Assembly (NCBI GenBank): GCA_035707805.1
Contig: DASSTS010000019.1
Coordinates: forward strand, 176,563 to 240,562
Direction of reading: 5' to 3'
Source: Castellaniella sp035707805
GTDB taxonomy: Bacteria > Pseudomonadota > Gammaproteobacteria > Burkholderiales > Burkholderiaceae_B
DNA: 64,000 bases
Each line of letters begins with the position of its first letter. The stretch's first letter is position 1. The notes beneath the pieces are model-generated. The model did not search any database. It was not told where the DNA came from and was given only the letters and a program-made list of their open reading frames with translations. Positions 42,616 to 51,577 of the stretch are shown here, piece after piece. The translations under genes and the position numbers were made by a program.

Positions 42616-43826
42616 GACTGCGCTCCTGGTTCGCCGTCCCGGGCGCCGCGGACCACATTGCGCTGCAGCAGGTCCTGGATGCGGGTCTCGTCATAGCCCA
42701 GTTGCTGCAGCACCTCGCGGGTCTGGGCGCCCAGGGCCTGGGGCGGGATGCGTACGGACGGCGACGCGCCGTCGTACAGCGCCGGGTGCATCACCAGCGT
42801 GATGTCCTCGCCCTCGATCCCGGGCAGGGTTTCGAACGCGCCCAGGTGGGCGAGCTGCGGGTTGGTCCTGACGGTGTCGTAGTCCACCACCGGGGCGTGC
42901 CAGATGCGGTGTTCGGCCAGGATGGGCAGCCAGTGGGCCGTCGGCTGCTCGCGCAGTCTTGCCGCCACGGCGCGGGTGACCTCCTCGCGGCGGTCGAAGC
43001 TGTCGCTGTCGGGGCGGCCGACCAGGGCCTCGATGCCCAGCGCCTTGCCCAGCGCGTCGGGTGTCGACATGGAGATGACCAGATGGCCGTCGGCGGTGGC
43101 GAGCGGACCGTAAGGGCCGGCGCTGCACCACGAGGCGATGCCTTCCTCGGCGCGGGGCCGCGGCGAGTCGGCGCCGTTGAGCCAGGCCGTCAGCGGTTCG
43201 ATCTGCAGGTCGATCGCGGCCTGCAGCAGGCTGACCTCCACCATGCGCCCCTCGCCGGTCCTGGCCTTGGCATACAGCGCCGCCAGGATGCTGTTGGCAT
43301 ACAGCGCCGCGGCGTGGTGGTCGATGATCGGCGAGCCGACCGGAATCGGCGGCCCGTCGGCGTGGCCGGTGCGCATCATCAGGCCGGACATGGCCTGCAG
43401 CAGCATGTCCTGCCCCGGACGGTCCTTGTACGGACCGCGAAAGCCGTAGCCCGTGCAGACGGCATACACCAGGCCGGGGTTCAGTTCGCGCAAGGCCTCG
43501 TAGCCCAGCCCAAGCTTGTCCATCGTGCCCGGACGGAAATTTTCCATGACGACGTCCGCGTCCCGGACCAGCTGCTTGACGATTGCCAGGCCTTCGGGGT
43601 TTTTCAGATCGACCGCCATGCTGCGCTTGTTGCGGCCGCAGCTCAGGTGATTGACGCTGGTGCTGCCGACGAAGCGGTTGGCCACCGCCCAGTGGCGCTG
43701 GAAGGCGCCGCCCAGCGGCTCGACCGCAATCACGTCGGCGCCCAGATCCGCGAGGATCTGCGCCCCCAGCGGCCCGGCCAGGAAATGGTTGAAACTGAGG
43801 ACCTTGACGCCATCAAGGAGCTTCAT
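42612..43826 (-). CDS. CaiB/BaiF class III CoA-transferase (first gene of operon)
   Basis: This 404-aa transferase has VLSFNHFLAGPLGAQILADLG, CGRNKRSMAVDLKNPEG and the catalytic Asp169 in SPIIDHHA. ATG 43826 follows GGAGG by 7 bases; longer forms reach into the LysR promoter region. It is the first gene of a 13-gene minus-strand operon and probably activates the acid imported by the TRAP system. It is divergent from the LysR gene. Confidence 0.91.
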   Translation of the reverse strand: MKLLDGVKVLSFNHFLAGPLGAQILADLGADVIAVEPLGGAFQRHWAVANRFVGSTSVNHLSCGRNKRSMAVDLKNPEGLAIVKQLVRDADVVMENFRPGTMDKLGLGYEALRELNPGLVYAVCTGYGFRGPYKDRPGQDMLLQAMSGLMMRTGHADGPPIPVGSPIIDHHAAALYANSILAALYAKARTGEGRMVEVSLLQAAIDLQIEPLTAWLNGADSPRPRAEEGIASWCSAGPYGPLATADGHLVISMSTPDALGKALGIEALVGRPDSDSFDRREEVTRAVAARLREQPTAHWLPILAEHRIWHAPVVDYDTVRTNPQLAHLGAFETLPGIEGEDITLVMHPALYDGASPSVRIPPQALGAQTREVLQQLGYDETRIQDLLQRNVVRGARDGEPGAQS

Positions 43827-43956
43827 TGCAATGCCTCCGTCTTTTTTTATCACCGTGCCGCGCTGCCGCGGCCGGATCGCCCATTCGTCGCGATAGAGAC
43901 CATCGTAGGGGTGCCCAGGCCTGAGCACAATATCATTTCCAATTATGTTTTCCTGG

Positions 43957-43983
43957 TCATGTATAGATGATTTGAATACATGA
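43957..43983. promoter_or_regulatory. LysR-type operator in the divergent gap
   Basis: A perfect inverted repeat, TCATGTAT (43957-43964) and ATACATGA (43976-43983) around 11 bases, contains the T-N11-A core recognised by LysR-family proteins. It lies between the LysR gene and the CaiB-led operon, closer to the regulator start, as expected for an autoregulatory recognition site. Confidence 0.72.
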
Positions 43984-44039
43984 AATAGGCGGTATCGGTG
44001 CTAGACTGAGGCCCTTCGTCCTGGCCGGCGGCTGAGAAA

Positions 44040-44999
44040 ATGAACTTGCGACAACTCGAAATCCTGCGGGCGGTGATCCATGCCGGGACCACGGTGGGGG
44101 CGGCCAGCACCCTGCACATGTCCCAGCCGGCCATCTCCAACGCGATCAAGGCCATGGAACTTTCCCTGGGTTTCGCCTTGTTCCATCGCGTGCACAACCG
44201 CCTGGTGCCCACCCGGGAAGCCACGGTACTGCTCAGCCAGGCCGAGCCCATGTTCACGATCCAGGAAATGGTCGAGCAGACCGCCCGGCAGCTGCGCGAC
44301 GGCGCCATAGGGCACATCAACATCGTCGCCACCGCCGAGCCCTCCGACAGCCTGCTGCCGCAGGTCCTGACGCGTTTCATCAAGCAGCATCCGGACGTCC
44401 GGGTGTCGGTGGAATCGCTGCGGCTGGACGACGTGCTCGAATATGTCGAGACCGGCGCCGCCGACATCGGATTCGCCATCGAGCCCTACGCGCGTTCCAC
44501 GCTGAAATACATCCCGCTGTCCGACCTCGACATCGTGTGCCTGTGCCCCGCGGACAGCCCGCTGTGCGAGCTGTCCTACGTCACGCCCAACCACCTGAAG
44601 GACGTGCCGCTGATCAATGCCAGCACGCGCAGCCGCCTGCACGGCGCGGTCCAGGAGGCCTTCCGGCGCAGCAAGGTCGACTATTCCCCCGTCATGAACG
44701 TGCGATTCATGAACCTGGCGGGCCTGTTCGTGCAAGAGGGCCTGGGCGCCGCCATCATGGACGCCCTGACCGCGTCCTCGCCGCGCTACCGCGACGTGTG
44801 CATCATCCCTTTCCGGCCGCGCATCCGGGTCAAGATCAATGCCATCGTCTCCAGCACGCAGCCCATGCAGCGGATCACCCGCCGGCTGCTCGACTACATC
44901 TACGAGGACATCGACCGGATGCTGTCCTCGCGCTCCAGCGTGGCGGCGCCCGGCCCGGGCGATGCGCAGGCCGGCGATTCGGGGGCCGGCCATGACTGA
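44040..44999 (+). CDS. LysR-family transcriptional regulator
   Basis: This 319-aa protein has the N-terminal winged helix-turn-helix (MNLRQLEILRAVIHAG; TLHMSQPAISNAIKAMELSLG) and a periplasmic-binding-like effector domain from about residue 90. It most likely activates the divergent CaiB/TRAP operon in response to the imported acid or its CoA ester. The end overlaps the DMT transporter gene by 8 bp, so that exporter is co-transcribed with its own regulator. Confidence 0.93.
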   Translation: MNLRQLEILRAVIHAGTTVGAASTLHMSQPAISNAIKAMELSLGFALFHRVHNRLVPTREATVLLSQAEPMFTIQEMVEQTARQLRDGAIGHINIVATAEPSDSLLPQVLTRFIKQHPDVRVSVESLRLDDVLEYVETGAADIGFAIEPYARSTLKYIPLSDLDIVCLCPADSPLCELSYVTPNHLKDVPLINASTRSRLHGAVQEAFRRSKVDYSPVMNVRFMNLAGLFVQEGLGAAIMDALTASSPRYRDVCIIPFRPRIRVKINAIVSSTQPMQRITRRLLDYIYEDIDRMLSSRSSVAAPGPGDAQAGDSGAGHD

Positions 45000-45906
45000 G
45001 GCCAGGATCCGGCTGTTCCCGCAGCACGTGGCCATCGGCCTGCTGTTGATGATCGGCACCCTCTCGGCCTTGAACCACGTCGCGGCGCGGATCGCTTTCG
45101 ACGACGGCGCCGGCGTCATGCTGGCCGTCGTCTGCCGCGCCGCGTTCAGCGGCGCCGCCCTGCTGGCGGTCGTGCTGTGGCAGGGGCATTCCCTGCGCCT
45201 GCCCGGCAACTGCGGTCCCTGGCAGCTCTTGCTGGGGCTGATGGTCGCCCTGCAGAGCCTGTGCCTGTATTCCGCCGTGGCGCGCATCCCGGTCGCGCTG
45301 GCGCTCTTGCTGGGCAACCTGTTTCCCATCCTGCTCGCCCTGCTGACCTGGGCGCTGGGCGGCGCGCGTCCCACGCGCCGCGCCGGGATCCTGATGGCTT
45401 GCATCCTGCTGGGCCTGATTTGCGTCCTGGACCTGCCCGGCGTGCTGTCGATGCGCGGGCGCATGGGGCCCGAATGGACCGTCGGCGTGCTGTTCGCCTT
45501 TGGCGCGGCCAGTTTTTTTACCGTGGGCCTGTGGATCAGCGACAACCGCCTCTCGGACATCATCGGCCCCGTCCGCAGCCTCTACACGATCGCCATCGTC
45601 TTCGGCAGCATGCTGGCGGTCGGCCTGGCGGACTGGGTGCCCGGAGGGCTGGAATTTCCCCTGTCCTCGACCGGATGGTGGGGCCTGGGCGTGCTGTCGG
45701 TGCTCTACGCCACCACCTTTTCCATCCTGTTCATCACCATTCCGCGCCTGAACATGCCGCGCAATGCGCCCGTGATGAACAGCGAGCCCGTCGCCAGCCT
45801 GTTTTTCGGCTGGCTGGTGCTGGACCAGACCTTCAACGGCTTGCAATTGCTGGGCGGCGCCATCGTGCTGGCCTGCATCGTGCTGCTGGCGTATTCAAAG
45901 CGATAG
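44992..45906 (+). CDS. EamA/DMT-superfamily transporter
   Basis: This 304-aa membrane protein has about ten helices arranged as two EamA repeats; the first shows LNHVAARIAFDDGAGVMLAVVCRAAFSGA and VALALLLGNLFPILLALLTWALG, the second ends NSEPVASLFFGWLVLDQTFNGLQLLGGAIVL. Such proteins usually export amino acids or metabolites. Overlap with the LysR gene links it to that regulon. Substrate unknown. Confidence 0.87.
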   Translation: MTEARIRLFPQHVAIGLLLMIGTLSALNHVAARIAFDDGAGVMLAVVCRAAFSGAALLAVVLWQGHSLRLPGNCGPWQLLLGLMVALQSLCLYSAVARIPVALALLLGNLFPILLALLTWALGGARPTRRAGILMACILLGLICVLDLPGVLSMRGRMGPEWTVGVLFAFGAASFFTVGLWISDNRLSDIIGPVRSLYTIAIVFGSMLAVGLADWVPGGLEFPLSSTGWWGLGVLSVLYATTFSILFITIPRLNMPRNAPVMNSEPVASLFFGWLVLDQTFNGLQLLGGAIVLACIVLLAYSKR

Positions 45907-45916
45907 CGCGGCGCAT

Positions 45917-45932
45917 CCGGCCTCCAGGCCGG
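45917..45932 (+). terminator. Short hairpin after the DMT transporter gene
   Basis: CCGGCC-TCCA-GGCCGG forms a 6-bp stem 10 bp after the stop codon, with flanking GCGC on both sides. No T-tract follows, so it is at best a weak or Rho-assisted terminator before the SOS cassette. Confidence 0.35.
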
Positions 45933-46007
45933 GGCGCTGGGCCGCGACCCTGGTCTCAGGATCGCTCTGCAAAAGACGCTCATATCCCTGATCAAGCCAG
46001 TGTTTTA

Positions 46008-46027
46008 TACTGTATATATTTACAGTG
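46008..46027 (+). promoter_or_regulatory. LexA (SOS) box of imuA-imuB-dnaE2
   Basis: TACTGTATATATTTACAGTG has the full CTG-N10-CAG core with an AT-rich centre and differs from the Escherichia coli consensus at only two of 20 positions. It ends 20 bp before the imuA ATG, so LexA bound here would block the start of transcription. Confidence 0.92.
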
Positions 46028-46047
46028 TCAGGGAAACGGTTTTTGTC

Positions 46048-46893
46048 ATGCCCGCCGCCGCCTTCCGCCCCGAAACCATCCATCCGTCCCTGTGGCGGGC
46101 CTCGCAATTGGCGCGGGGCGGGGCGGCGTGCGTCGAGACCGGACATGCGGCCCTGTCGGCCGAACTGCCCGGCGGCGGATGGCCGGCCGGGCGCCTGATC
46201 GAGCTGCTGCTGCCCCGGCCGGGCATCGGCGAATTGCGCCTGCTGCTGCCCATGCTGCGGCAATGCGCGCCGCCGCGCGATGCCGGCGCCGGCGGACGGG
46301 GCCCGCCCGCGGCCGCCCGGGCTGGGCGGCCCTCGGCAGTCCGGGACGGGGATGTCCGGCGCTCCGTCCTGCTGATCCAGCCGCCGCACGTGCTGCAGCC
46401 CTTGGCCCTGTCCTGGTGGGGGGTCGATCCTGACCGGCTGATCCTGTTGCGCGCGCCGCGTCCGGCGGATGCCTGCTGGGCGGCGGAACAGGCGCTGCAG
46501 GCCGCCACCTGCCGGCTGGTGCTGCTGTGGCCGCAGGCCGGCCCCCGGGCGGGAGTCCGGCCCGACACCCTGCGCCGCCTGAACCTCGCCGCTCAGGCCG
46601 GATCGACCCTGTTTTTCATGTTCCGGCCGGCGCGCGAGGCGGATCAGTCCTCGCCCGCGCCGCTGCGCCTGGCCCTGGCGCCCGCGTCCGGCGGCGTGCA
46701 GGTGACCTTCGTCAAACGCCGCGGCCCCCGGCGCGACGAGCCTTTGTTCGTGCCGCTGAGGCCTTCTCCTGTCTTGCTTGACCATGATGTCCGTCTGGAT
46801 CGGCGTGTATCTGCCGCCTTCTCCCCCACTGCCGGTGCGGCAAACAGCGCCTTCGGGGCCGCTGCCGACGCCGGCAGGCTTGCCCGGGCCTGA
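46048..46893 (+). CDS. imuA: ImuA (SOS mutasome, RecA/SulA-like)
   Basis: This 281-aa protein is the first member of the damage-inducible mutasome. ImuA has a RecA-like fold; here LWRASQLARGG and LPGGGWPAGRLIELLLPRPGIGELRLLLPML are the recognisable N-terminal parts, and the middle segment LSWWGVDPDRLILLRAP is typical. ATG 46048 is chosen because an upstream GTG at 46000 would place the LexA box inside the gene. It is the first gene behind that box and overlaps imuB by 110 bp in another frame. Confidence 0.88.
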   Translation: MPAAAFRPETIHPSLWRASQLARGGAACVETGHAALSAELPGGGWPAGRLIELLLPRPGIGELRLLLPMLRQCAPPRDAGAGGRGPPAAARAGRPSAVRDGDVRRSVLLIQPPHVLQPLALSWWGVDPDRLILLRAPRPADACWAAEQALQAATCRLVLLWPQAGPRAGVRPDTLRRLNLAAQAGSTLFFMFRPAREADQSSPAPLRLALAPASGGVQVTFVKRRGPRRDEPLFVPLRPSPVLLDHDVRLDRRVSAAFSPTAGAANSAFGAAADAGRLARA

Positions 46894-48280
46894 TGGCGAC
46901 CGGGATGGCCGGGATGCCGGGCTTGCGGCCCTGGCGGGCGCCCTGATGCGCTTCACGCCCGAGCTGACCCTGGCCGATGAATCCGTCATCCTGATGGAGG
47001 TCACGGCCAGCCTGCGCCTGTTTGGCGGGATCCGCGCGCTGCGCTCGCAGGTGCGGCGGATCGTGGCGCGGGCTTGCGGCGGGGAACCGGAATCGCCGCC
47101 GGTCCTGGCCGTGGCCGCCTGCGGTCCGGCGGCCTGGATGCTGGCGCGCAGCGGGCGGGGCGGCAGCGCCCTCGGGGTCCGGTCCCTGGCGCGGGCCCTG
47201 GCCCAGGTGCCGCTGGACGTTGCGCCGCCCGCCCGGCCTTTTGCCGAATGGTTCCAGGAACTGGGCTGCGCGACCCTGGCCGACCTGCGGCGCCTGCCGC
47301 GCGTCGGCCTGAAAAAGCGCTGCGGCCCGGCCTTGCTGGACTGGCTGGACCGCCTGGACAATGTGCCCGCCCGCTACCGCTGGCTGACGCCGCCGCCGGC
47401 CTTCGATGCCGCCCTGGAGATGCCGGACCACATCGAACATGCCCCCGCCTTGTCGTGGGCCGTGCAGCATCTGGTCCGGCAGCTGTGCGCCTGGCTGGCG
47501 GCCCGCCAACTGGATGCCGAGGCCCTGACGGTCCTGCTGGGACACGACCGGATCCGCCCGGACGGCGCCGGGGCGGGCCAATCGGCCCCAGCCGGGCGCA
47601 GCGCGGCCGCCGCCATGCCCGCCGCCATGCCGCCCGGGCACCTGCCGCAAGGCCGGACCACGGCCCTGGACATCGGGCTGGGCGCGCCTTCCCGCGATCC
47701 GGAATCCCTGGCGCGCCTGGTGCGCGAACGTCTGAACCGCCTGGTCCTGCCCGCCTCCGTGATCACGGTGCGGCTGCGCGCCACCCAGTTGCGGGCGGCC
47801 CAGGCGCCCAGCCTGGAATTGTTTCCGGAGCCGGGCGGCGCGCCCCGGGATCATGCCCGCTTGCTGGAACTGCTGGCCGCCCGCCTGGGGGCGGAGAACG
47901 TACTGGTGCCGGCGCCGGTGGCCGACCATCGGCCCGAGCAGGCGGCCCGCTGGGCCCCCCTGGACCCCCGCGGGGCAGGGGCGCGCGCGAAAGAAACCCC
48001 TGGCGCGCTGCCGCGGCCCGCCTGGCTGCTGGATGCCCCGATTCCCCTGGCTGTGCGCGGACACCGGCCGTTCCATGGCACCCCTTTGCGCCTGGTCTCG
48101 CCCGCCGAACGCCTGGATTGCGGCTGGCAGGACGGCGGCCCCGTCGTGCGCGACTATTTCGTGGCCGAGGACGAGGCCGGCGCCTGCTACTGGATCTTCC
48201 GCTCCGCCGGCTCCGGCGCGGAAAAGGGGTCGGACGCCGGCCCCACGCTGCAATGGTATCTGCATGGACTCTTTGCCTGA
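46784..48280 (+). CDS. imuB: ImuB (Y-family polymerase-like, SOS mutasome)
   Basis: This 498-aa protein starts MMSVWIGVYLPP like other ImuB proteins and keeps the Y-polymerase fold, including the thumb-like helix-hairpin part LGCATLADLRRLPRVGLKKRCGPALLDWLDRL. ImuB lacks polymerase activity and instead links DnaE2 to the beta clamp and ImuA. The acidic active-site motifs of true Y-family polymerases are not seen near the N-terminus. It overlaps imuA by 110 bp and dnaE2 by 17 bp, which implies tight translational coupling. Confidence 0.88.
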   Translation: MMSVWIGVYLPPSPPLPVRQTAPSGPLPTPAGLPGPDGDRDGRDAGLAALAGALMRFTPELTLADESVILMEVTASLRLFGGIRALRSQVRRIVARACGGEPESPPVLAVAACGPAAWMLARSGRGGSALGVRSLARALAQVPLDVAPPARPFAEWFQELGCATLADLRRLPRVGLKKRCGPALLDWLDRLDNVPARYRWLTPPPAFDAALEMPDHIEHAPALSWAVQHLVRQLCAWLAARQLDAEALTVLLGHDRIRPDGAGAGQSAPAGRSAAAAMPAAMPPGHLPQGRTTALDIGLGAPSRDPESLARLVRERLNRLVLPASVITVRLRATQLRAAQAPSLELFPEPGGAPRDHARLLELLAARLGAENVLVPAPVADHRPEQAARWAPLDPRGAGARAKETPGALPRPAWLLDAPIPLAVRGHRPFHGTPLRLVSPAERLDCGWQDGGPVVRDYFVAEDEAGACYWIFRSAGSGAEKGSDAGPTLQWYLHGLFA

Positions 48281-51200
48281 CTACGCCGAGCTGCAGTGCG
48301 CCAGCAATTTTTCCTTCCTGACGGGCGCGTCCACCGCGCAGGAACTGGTCGAACGCGCCGCGCGGCTGGGCTACGCCGCGCTGGCGGTCACCGACGAATG
48401 TTCGCTGGCGGGCGTGGTGCGGGCGCACGTGGCGGCCGAGCAGGCCGGCCTGCCCCTGATCATCGGCGCCACCTTCCGCTTGACGGAGTCCGGCCCGGCG
48501 ACGTCCTCCACGCCGTTGGCCGCGGATGCGGATCCGGCGGCCGGAGGCGCCCTGACCCTGACGGTGCTGGCCCAGCACCGGGACGGCTACGGCAATCTCT
48601 GCGAGCTGATCTCCCTGGCCCGCCAGCGCAGTCCCAAAGGCGGTTACCGCCTGGGCCGCGAGGACCTGGACCCGCCCGATCCGTCCACGGTCCGGCCGTT
48701 ATTTTCGGACGCTCCCGGCGCATCGCACGCGCACCTGCGCGGCCTGCCGGGCTGCTGGATCCTGTTGTCGCCGGCGTATCCCGCCGATGACGCCGTCCTG
48801 GACGAACAGCTCCAATGGGCCAAGGCGGCGTTCGGCGATCGCCTGCGCCTGGCGCTGACCCTGCACGCCCGGGCGCTGGACGACATCCATCGGGGCCGGG
48901 TCATGCGCGCCGCGGCGCGGCACGGGGTCACGCTGGTCGCCACGGGCTGGCCGGTGATGCACGTGCGTTCGCGCAAGCCCTTGCAGGACGTGATGACCGC
49001 CATCCGCCTGGGAATGCCGGTGGACCAGTGCGGCTACGCCCTGCAGCCCAATGCCGAACGTCACCTGCGCAGCCGCCTGCGCCTGGCCAATCTGTATCCC
49101 GCCGAGGCGCTGGCGGAAACCGTCCGCATCGCGCGCCAATGCCATTTTTCCCTGAAGAGCCTGCGCTACGAATACCCCGAGGAACTGGCGCCGGCCGGCA
49201 TCAGTCCGACCGACTACCTGCGCCAGGAAACCTGGAAAGGCGCCCGGCGCCGCTTCCCGGACGGGGTCCCGGAACGGGTCCGCGACCAGATCGAGCGTGA
49301 GCTGCGGCTGATCTCCCAGCTGCGCTACGAGGCGTATTTCCTGACGGTGTACGACATCGTCCAGTATGCGCGGTCCCAGGACATTCTCTGCCAGGGACGG
49401 GGATCCGCCGCCAACTCGGCCGTCTGCTACTGCCTGGGCATCACCGAGGTCGATCCGGCCCGCTCCAACCTGCTGTTCGAGCGATTCATCAGCCAGGAAC
49501 GCAGCGAGCCGCCCGACATCGACGTGGATTTCGAGCACCAGCGCCGCGAGGAAGTCATGCAGTACATCTATCGCAAATACGGGCGGCATCGCGCGGCGCT
49601 GACGGCGGCGGTCGCCACCTACCGGACGCGCGGCGCCCTGCGCGACGCGGGCAAGGCCCTGGGCGTGGATCCGGATGCGATCGATCGCGTCGCCCGCCGC
49701 TACCGGCGTTTCGACGGGCACAACGACATGCTGCAGCGCTTTGCCGAGGTCGGCCTGGACGTGGACGAGGACAGCCCGGATGCGCGGCGGTATCGCCAGT
49801 GGGCGGCATTCGCCACCAGCCTGCTGGGCTATCCGCGCCACCTGTCCCAGCATTCGGGGGGCTTCGTCATCAGCCGGGGGCCGCTGACCCGCCTGGTGCC
49901 CGTGGAAAACGCCGCGATGGACGGGCGCACCGTCGTCCAGTGGGACAAGGACGACCTGGAGGCGCTGGGCATCCTGAAGGTCGACGTCCTGGCCCTGGGC
50001 ATGCTGTCCATGCTGCATCGCGCCCTGGATCTGATGGCCGTGAAGCACGGCCGGCCCTTTGCCTTGCAGGACATCCCGCCCGAGGACGCGGACACCTACG
50101 CCATGCTGTCGCGCGGCGACGCCGTGGGCGTCTTCCAGGTCGAATCCCGCGCCCAGATGGCCATGCTGCCGCGCCTGCAGCCGGCATGCTTCTACGACCT
50201 GGTGATCGAGATCGCCATCGTGCGCCCCGGCCCCATGCAGGGCGGCATGGTCCATCCCTACCTGCGCCGCCGCAACAAGGAAGAGCGGATCGAGTATCCG
50301 TCCCCCGCGCTGAAGGAGGTCCTGGAACGCACGCAGGGCGTGCCGATCTTCCAGGAGCAGGTCATGCAGATCGCCATCAAGGCCGCCGGCTATTCCCCCG
50401 GCGATGCCGACCAGCTGCGCCGCGACATGGCCGCCTGGAAACGCCACGGCAATATGGAACTCCACCACGAGCGCCTGGTCAGCGGCATGCTGGCGCGCGG
50501 CTACAAGGAAGAGTTCGCCGAAAGCATCTTTGCGCAGATCCGCGGCTTTGGCGAATACGGCTTTCCCGAAAGCCACGCCGCCGGCTTTGCCCTGCTGGCC
50601 TACGCCAGCGCCTGGCTGCGCTGCCACGAGCCGGCCGTCTTCCTGGCGGCCCTGCTGAACAGCCAGCCCATGGGCTTCTACAGCCCTTCGCACCTGGTGC
50701 AGGACGCGCGCCGCCGGGGTGTGCGGGTCCTGCCCGTGGACGTGGCCGTCAGCGAGTGGGACAGCGCGCTGGAAGACGGGGCCGTGCGCCTGGGCTTTTC
50801 CCGCGTCACCGGCATGGGACAGGAGGCGGCCGGCCGCATCGTCCGGGCCCGGGCCGACCGGCCCTTTGCCGAGGTGGCGGACCTGGCCCATCGGGCGGGG
50901 CTGGAACGCCACGACCTGCAGGCGCTGGCGCGGGCCGGCACCCTGCGGACGCTGGCCGGCGACAACCGGCGGGCGGCCCTGTGGCAGGCCGCCGCGGCCG
51001 CCCCCGAACGCGGTCTGCTGCGCGGCACCGCCCGGGACGACGCGCCGCCCGCCTTGCCGCTGCCCTCGGAAGGCCAGGCCATCGCCGCCGACTACCGCGC
51101 CCTGGGCCTGAGCCTGGGCCGCCATCCGCTGGCCCTGCTGCGCGGGCGGCTGCAGGACGAGCGCCTGCTGTCGGCCGCCCAGCTGGCCGGTCTGCGCAAC

Positions 51201-51497
51201 CGCCAGCTGGCCCGCGCCTGCGGCCTGGTCACGGTGCGCCAGCGGCCCGGCACCGCCAAGGGCGTGGTCTTCATGACCCTGGAAGACGAGACAGGGTCCG
51301 TCAATGTCATCCTCTGGCCCGACCTCTTTCGCCGGTACCGGCAGGAGGCCCTGGGCGCTTCCCTGCTGGCCGTCTACGGCGTCTGGCAGACCGATGGCAA
51401 GGTCCACCACCTGATCGCCCGGCGGCTGTCGGACCGCACGCCCCTGCTGACGTCTGTGATGGAAGGCCTGCCGGTCGTTTCGCGCGATTTCTGCTGA
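48264..51497 (+). CDS. dnaE2: Error-prone DNA polymerase III alpha subunit DnaE2
   Basis: SOS-induced C-family polymerase (1077 aa) that performs mutagenic translesion synthesis with ImuA and ImuB. It starts with the PHP domain (YAELQCASNFSFLTGAS; YAALAVTDECSLAGVVRAH). The polymerase active-site acids are in PPDIDVDFEHQRREEVMQY. The clamp-loader-facing finger region (SGGFVISRGPL; FQVESRAQMAMLPRLQP) and the C-terminal OB fold (LVTVRQRPGTAKGVVFMTLEDETG) are also present. Last gene of the LexA-controlled cassette. Confidence 0.96.
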   Translation: MDSLPDYAELQCASNFSFLTGASTAQELVERAARLGYAALAVTDECSLAGVVRAHVAAEQAGLPLIIGATFRLTESGPATSSTPLAADADPAAGGALTLTVLAQHRDGYGNLCELISLARQRSPKGGYRLGREDLDPPDPSTVRPLFSDAPGASHAHLRGLPGCWILLSPAYPADDAVLDEQLQWAKAAFGDRLRLALTLHARALDDIHRGRVMRAAARHGVTLVATGWPVMHVRSRKPLQDVMTAIRLGMPVDQCGYALQPNAERHLRSRLRLANLYPAEALAETVRIARQCHFSLKSLRYEYPEELAPAGISPTDYLRQETWKGARRRFPDGVPERVRDQIERELRLISQLRYEAYFLTVYDIVQYARSQDILCQGRGSAANSAVCYCLGITEVDPARSNLLFERFISQERSEPPDIDVDFEHQRREEVMQYIYRKYGRHRAALTAAVATYRTRGALRDAGKALGVDPDAIDRVARRYRRFDGHNDMLQRFAEVGLDVDEDSPDARRYRQWAAFATSLLGYPRHLSQHSGGFVISRGPLTRLVPVENAAMDGRTVVQWDKDDLEALGILKVDVLALGMLSMLHRALDLMAVKHGRPFALQDIPPEDADTYAMLSRGDAVGVFQVESRAQMAMLPRLQPACFYDLVIEIAIVRPGPMQGGMVHPYLRRRNKEERIEYPSPALKEVLERTQGVPIFQEQVMQIAIKAAGYSPGDADQLRRDMAAWKRHGNMELHHERLVSGMLARGYKEEFAESIFAQIRGFGEYGFPESHAAGFALLAYASAWLRCHEPAVFLAALLNSQPMGFYSPSHLVQDARRRGVRVLPVDVAVSEWDSALEDGAVRLGFSRVTGMGQEAAGRIVRARADRPFAEVADLAHRAGLERHDLQALARAGTLRTLAGDNRRAALWQAAAAAPERGLLRGTARDDAPPALPLPSEGQAIAADYRALGLSLGRHPLALLRGRLQDERLLSAAQLAGLRNRQLARACGLVTVRQRPGTAKGVVFMTLEDETGSVNVILWPDLFRRYRQEALGASLLAVYGVWQTDGKVHHLIARRLSDRTPLLTSVMEGLPVVSRDFC

Positions 51498-51553
51498 GGG
51501 CCGCCCGCGCCATCTTGTGATGCGCCGGGTCCCCAGGCATAATCGTCCTCAGA

Positions 51554-51567
51554 ATGTCTATACAAGT
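51554..51567 (+). promoter_or_regulatory. HutC-type operator upstream of hutI
   Basis: ATGTCTATACAAGT shares 14 identical bases with the site before hutU at 57658. It lies 11-24 bp before the chosen hutI start and would overlap an alternative ATG, so binding of the GntR-type HutC repressor here would block hutI transcription. Confidence 0.68.
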
Positions 51568-51577
51568 GGGGGTCCGA

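Noticed and set aside
46000..46047. Upstream GTG start for imuA
   Set aside because: It would place the LexA box inside the coding sequence; ATG 46048 fits the promoter layout.
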